NCBI GenBank assembly: GCA_023269335.1
Contig: JAHFTM010000131.1
Coordinates: forward strand, 1-5,840
Source of the DNA: Chlamydiia bacterium
GTDB taxonomy: Bacteria > Chlamydiota > Chlamydiia > Chlamydiales > FEN-1388
DNA length: 5,840 bases
Direction of reading: 5' to 3'
Every line of letters starts with the position of its first letter. Within the stretch, counting starts at the first letter, position 1. A model generated the notes under the pieces. It did no database searches. It had not been told where the DNA came from and saw nothing but the letters and a program-made list of their open reading frames with translations. Both the position numbers and the translations under genes were made by a program. Positions 5,723 through 5,840 of the stretch are shown here, in pieces.

Positions 5723-5840
5723 ATGACAAGCCAAACAGTAGAACATCCAACACAGCCCTCCTTGCAATCACAACCTCTAGACAATGATGCTGCCGCAGCT
5801 CCACCTCTCCCAGCTTCTCAAGGAATTTATAATGGTCGCA
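5723..5840 (+). CDS. N-terminus of an unrecognised protein (cut by right edge)
   Basis: An ATG at 5723 opens a frame that stays open for 39 codons to the window end. An in-frame TAA at 5705-5707 excludes a start further upstream. The visible residues are polar and low in complexity, rich in Gln, Pro, Ala and Ser (for example DNDAAAAPPLPASQ), and so probably disordered. There is no signal peptide, membrane segment or recognisable motif in this part. The ribosome binding site is poor: the bases just before the ATG are A-rich with no GGAG-like sequence. A 174-base gap separates it from the LysM gene, so it may have its own promoter. An unstructured polar N-terminus fits many proteins, including type III secreted ones, but nothing here decides this. 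Confidence 0.6.
   Translation, partial: MTSQTVEHPTQPSLQSQPLDNDAAAAPPLPASQGIYNGR

Overview
This window reads as one strand of a moderately AT-rich bacterial chromosome, with every supported gene on the + strand. The best guess for the source is a member of the Chlamydiota, probably an environmental 'Chlamydia-like' lineage. The basis is the Lon N-domain (RRPFFPGMAAP and the following VLTKKEEA / KVGVLARVLRI stretches), which looks like chlamydial Lon as I remember it, plus lysine-rich proteins and AT-rich codon choice. This is an inference without a database search. The genes are ordinary chromosomal housekeeping or envelope genes. I see no insertion sequence, phage gene, CRISPR array, tRNA or rRNA.

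Layout: (1) positions 1-339 hold the 3' end of an unrecognised gene that runs in from the left edge. (2) Positions 340-423 are a short intergenic region with a well-formed sigma70-type promoter (TTGAAA, 17-base spacer, TATAAT) and an extended Shine-Dalgarno sequence (GGTGATC). The latter sets a TTG start for lon. (3) Positions 424-4708 form a tightly packed three-gene block. It consists of an 853-residue ATP-dependent Lon protease, a 171-residue stand-alone HldE/RfaE-type nucleotidyltransferase that overlaps lon by four bases (ATGA), and a 413-residue GlpG-type rhomboid protease that overlaps the nucleotidyltransferase by 31 bases. (4) After a 69-base gap, positions 4778-5548 encode a single-pass membrane protein with a C-terminal LysM domain. 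(5) Positions 5549-5722 are a 174-base gap with a bulged 15-bp hairpin, an alternative competing stem and a doubtful 36-codon ORF. (6) From 5723 a new gene starts and leaves the window after 39 codons.

How they may work together: the overlaps imply co-transcription and translational coupling of a cytosolic protease (Lon), an envelope-sugar nucleotidyltransferase and an intramembrane protease, probably all from the promoter ahead of lon. The LysM protein may be at the end of the same transcript and would add a peptidoglycan-binding envelope function. All expected catalytic residues of Lon and the rhomboid are present. The rhomboid is the most unusual protein here, because its first extramembrane loop is about 90 residues longer than in E. 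coli GlpG. I found no clear sign of an undescribed defence or mobile system; the best second-look targets are the rhomboid loop, the gene coupling and the hairpin region before the last gene.
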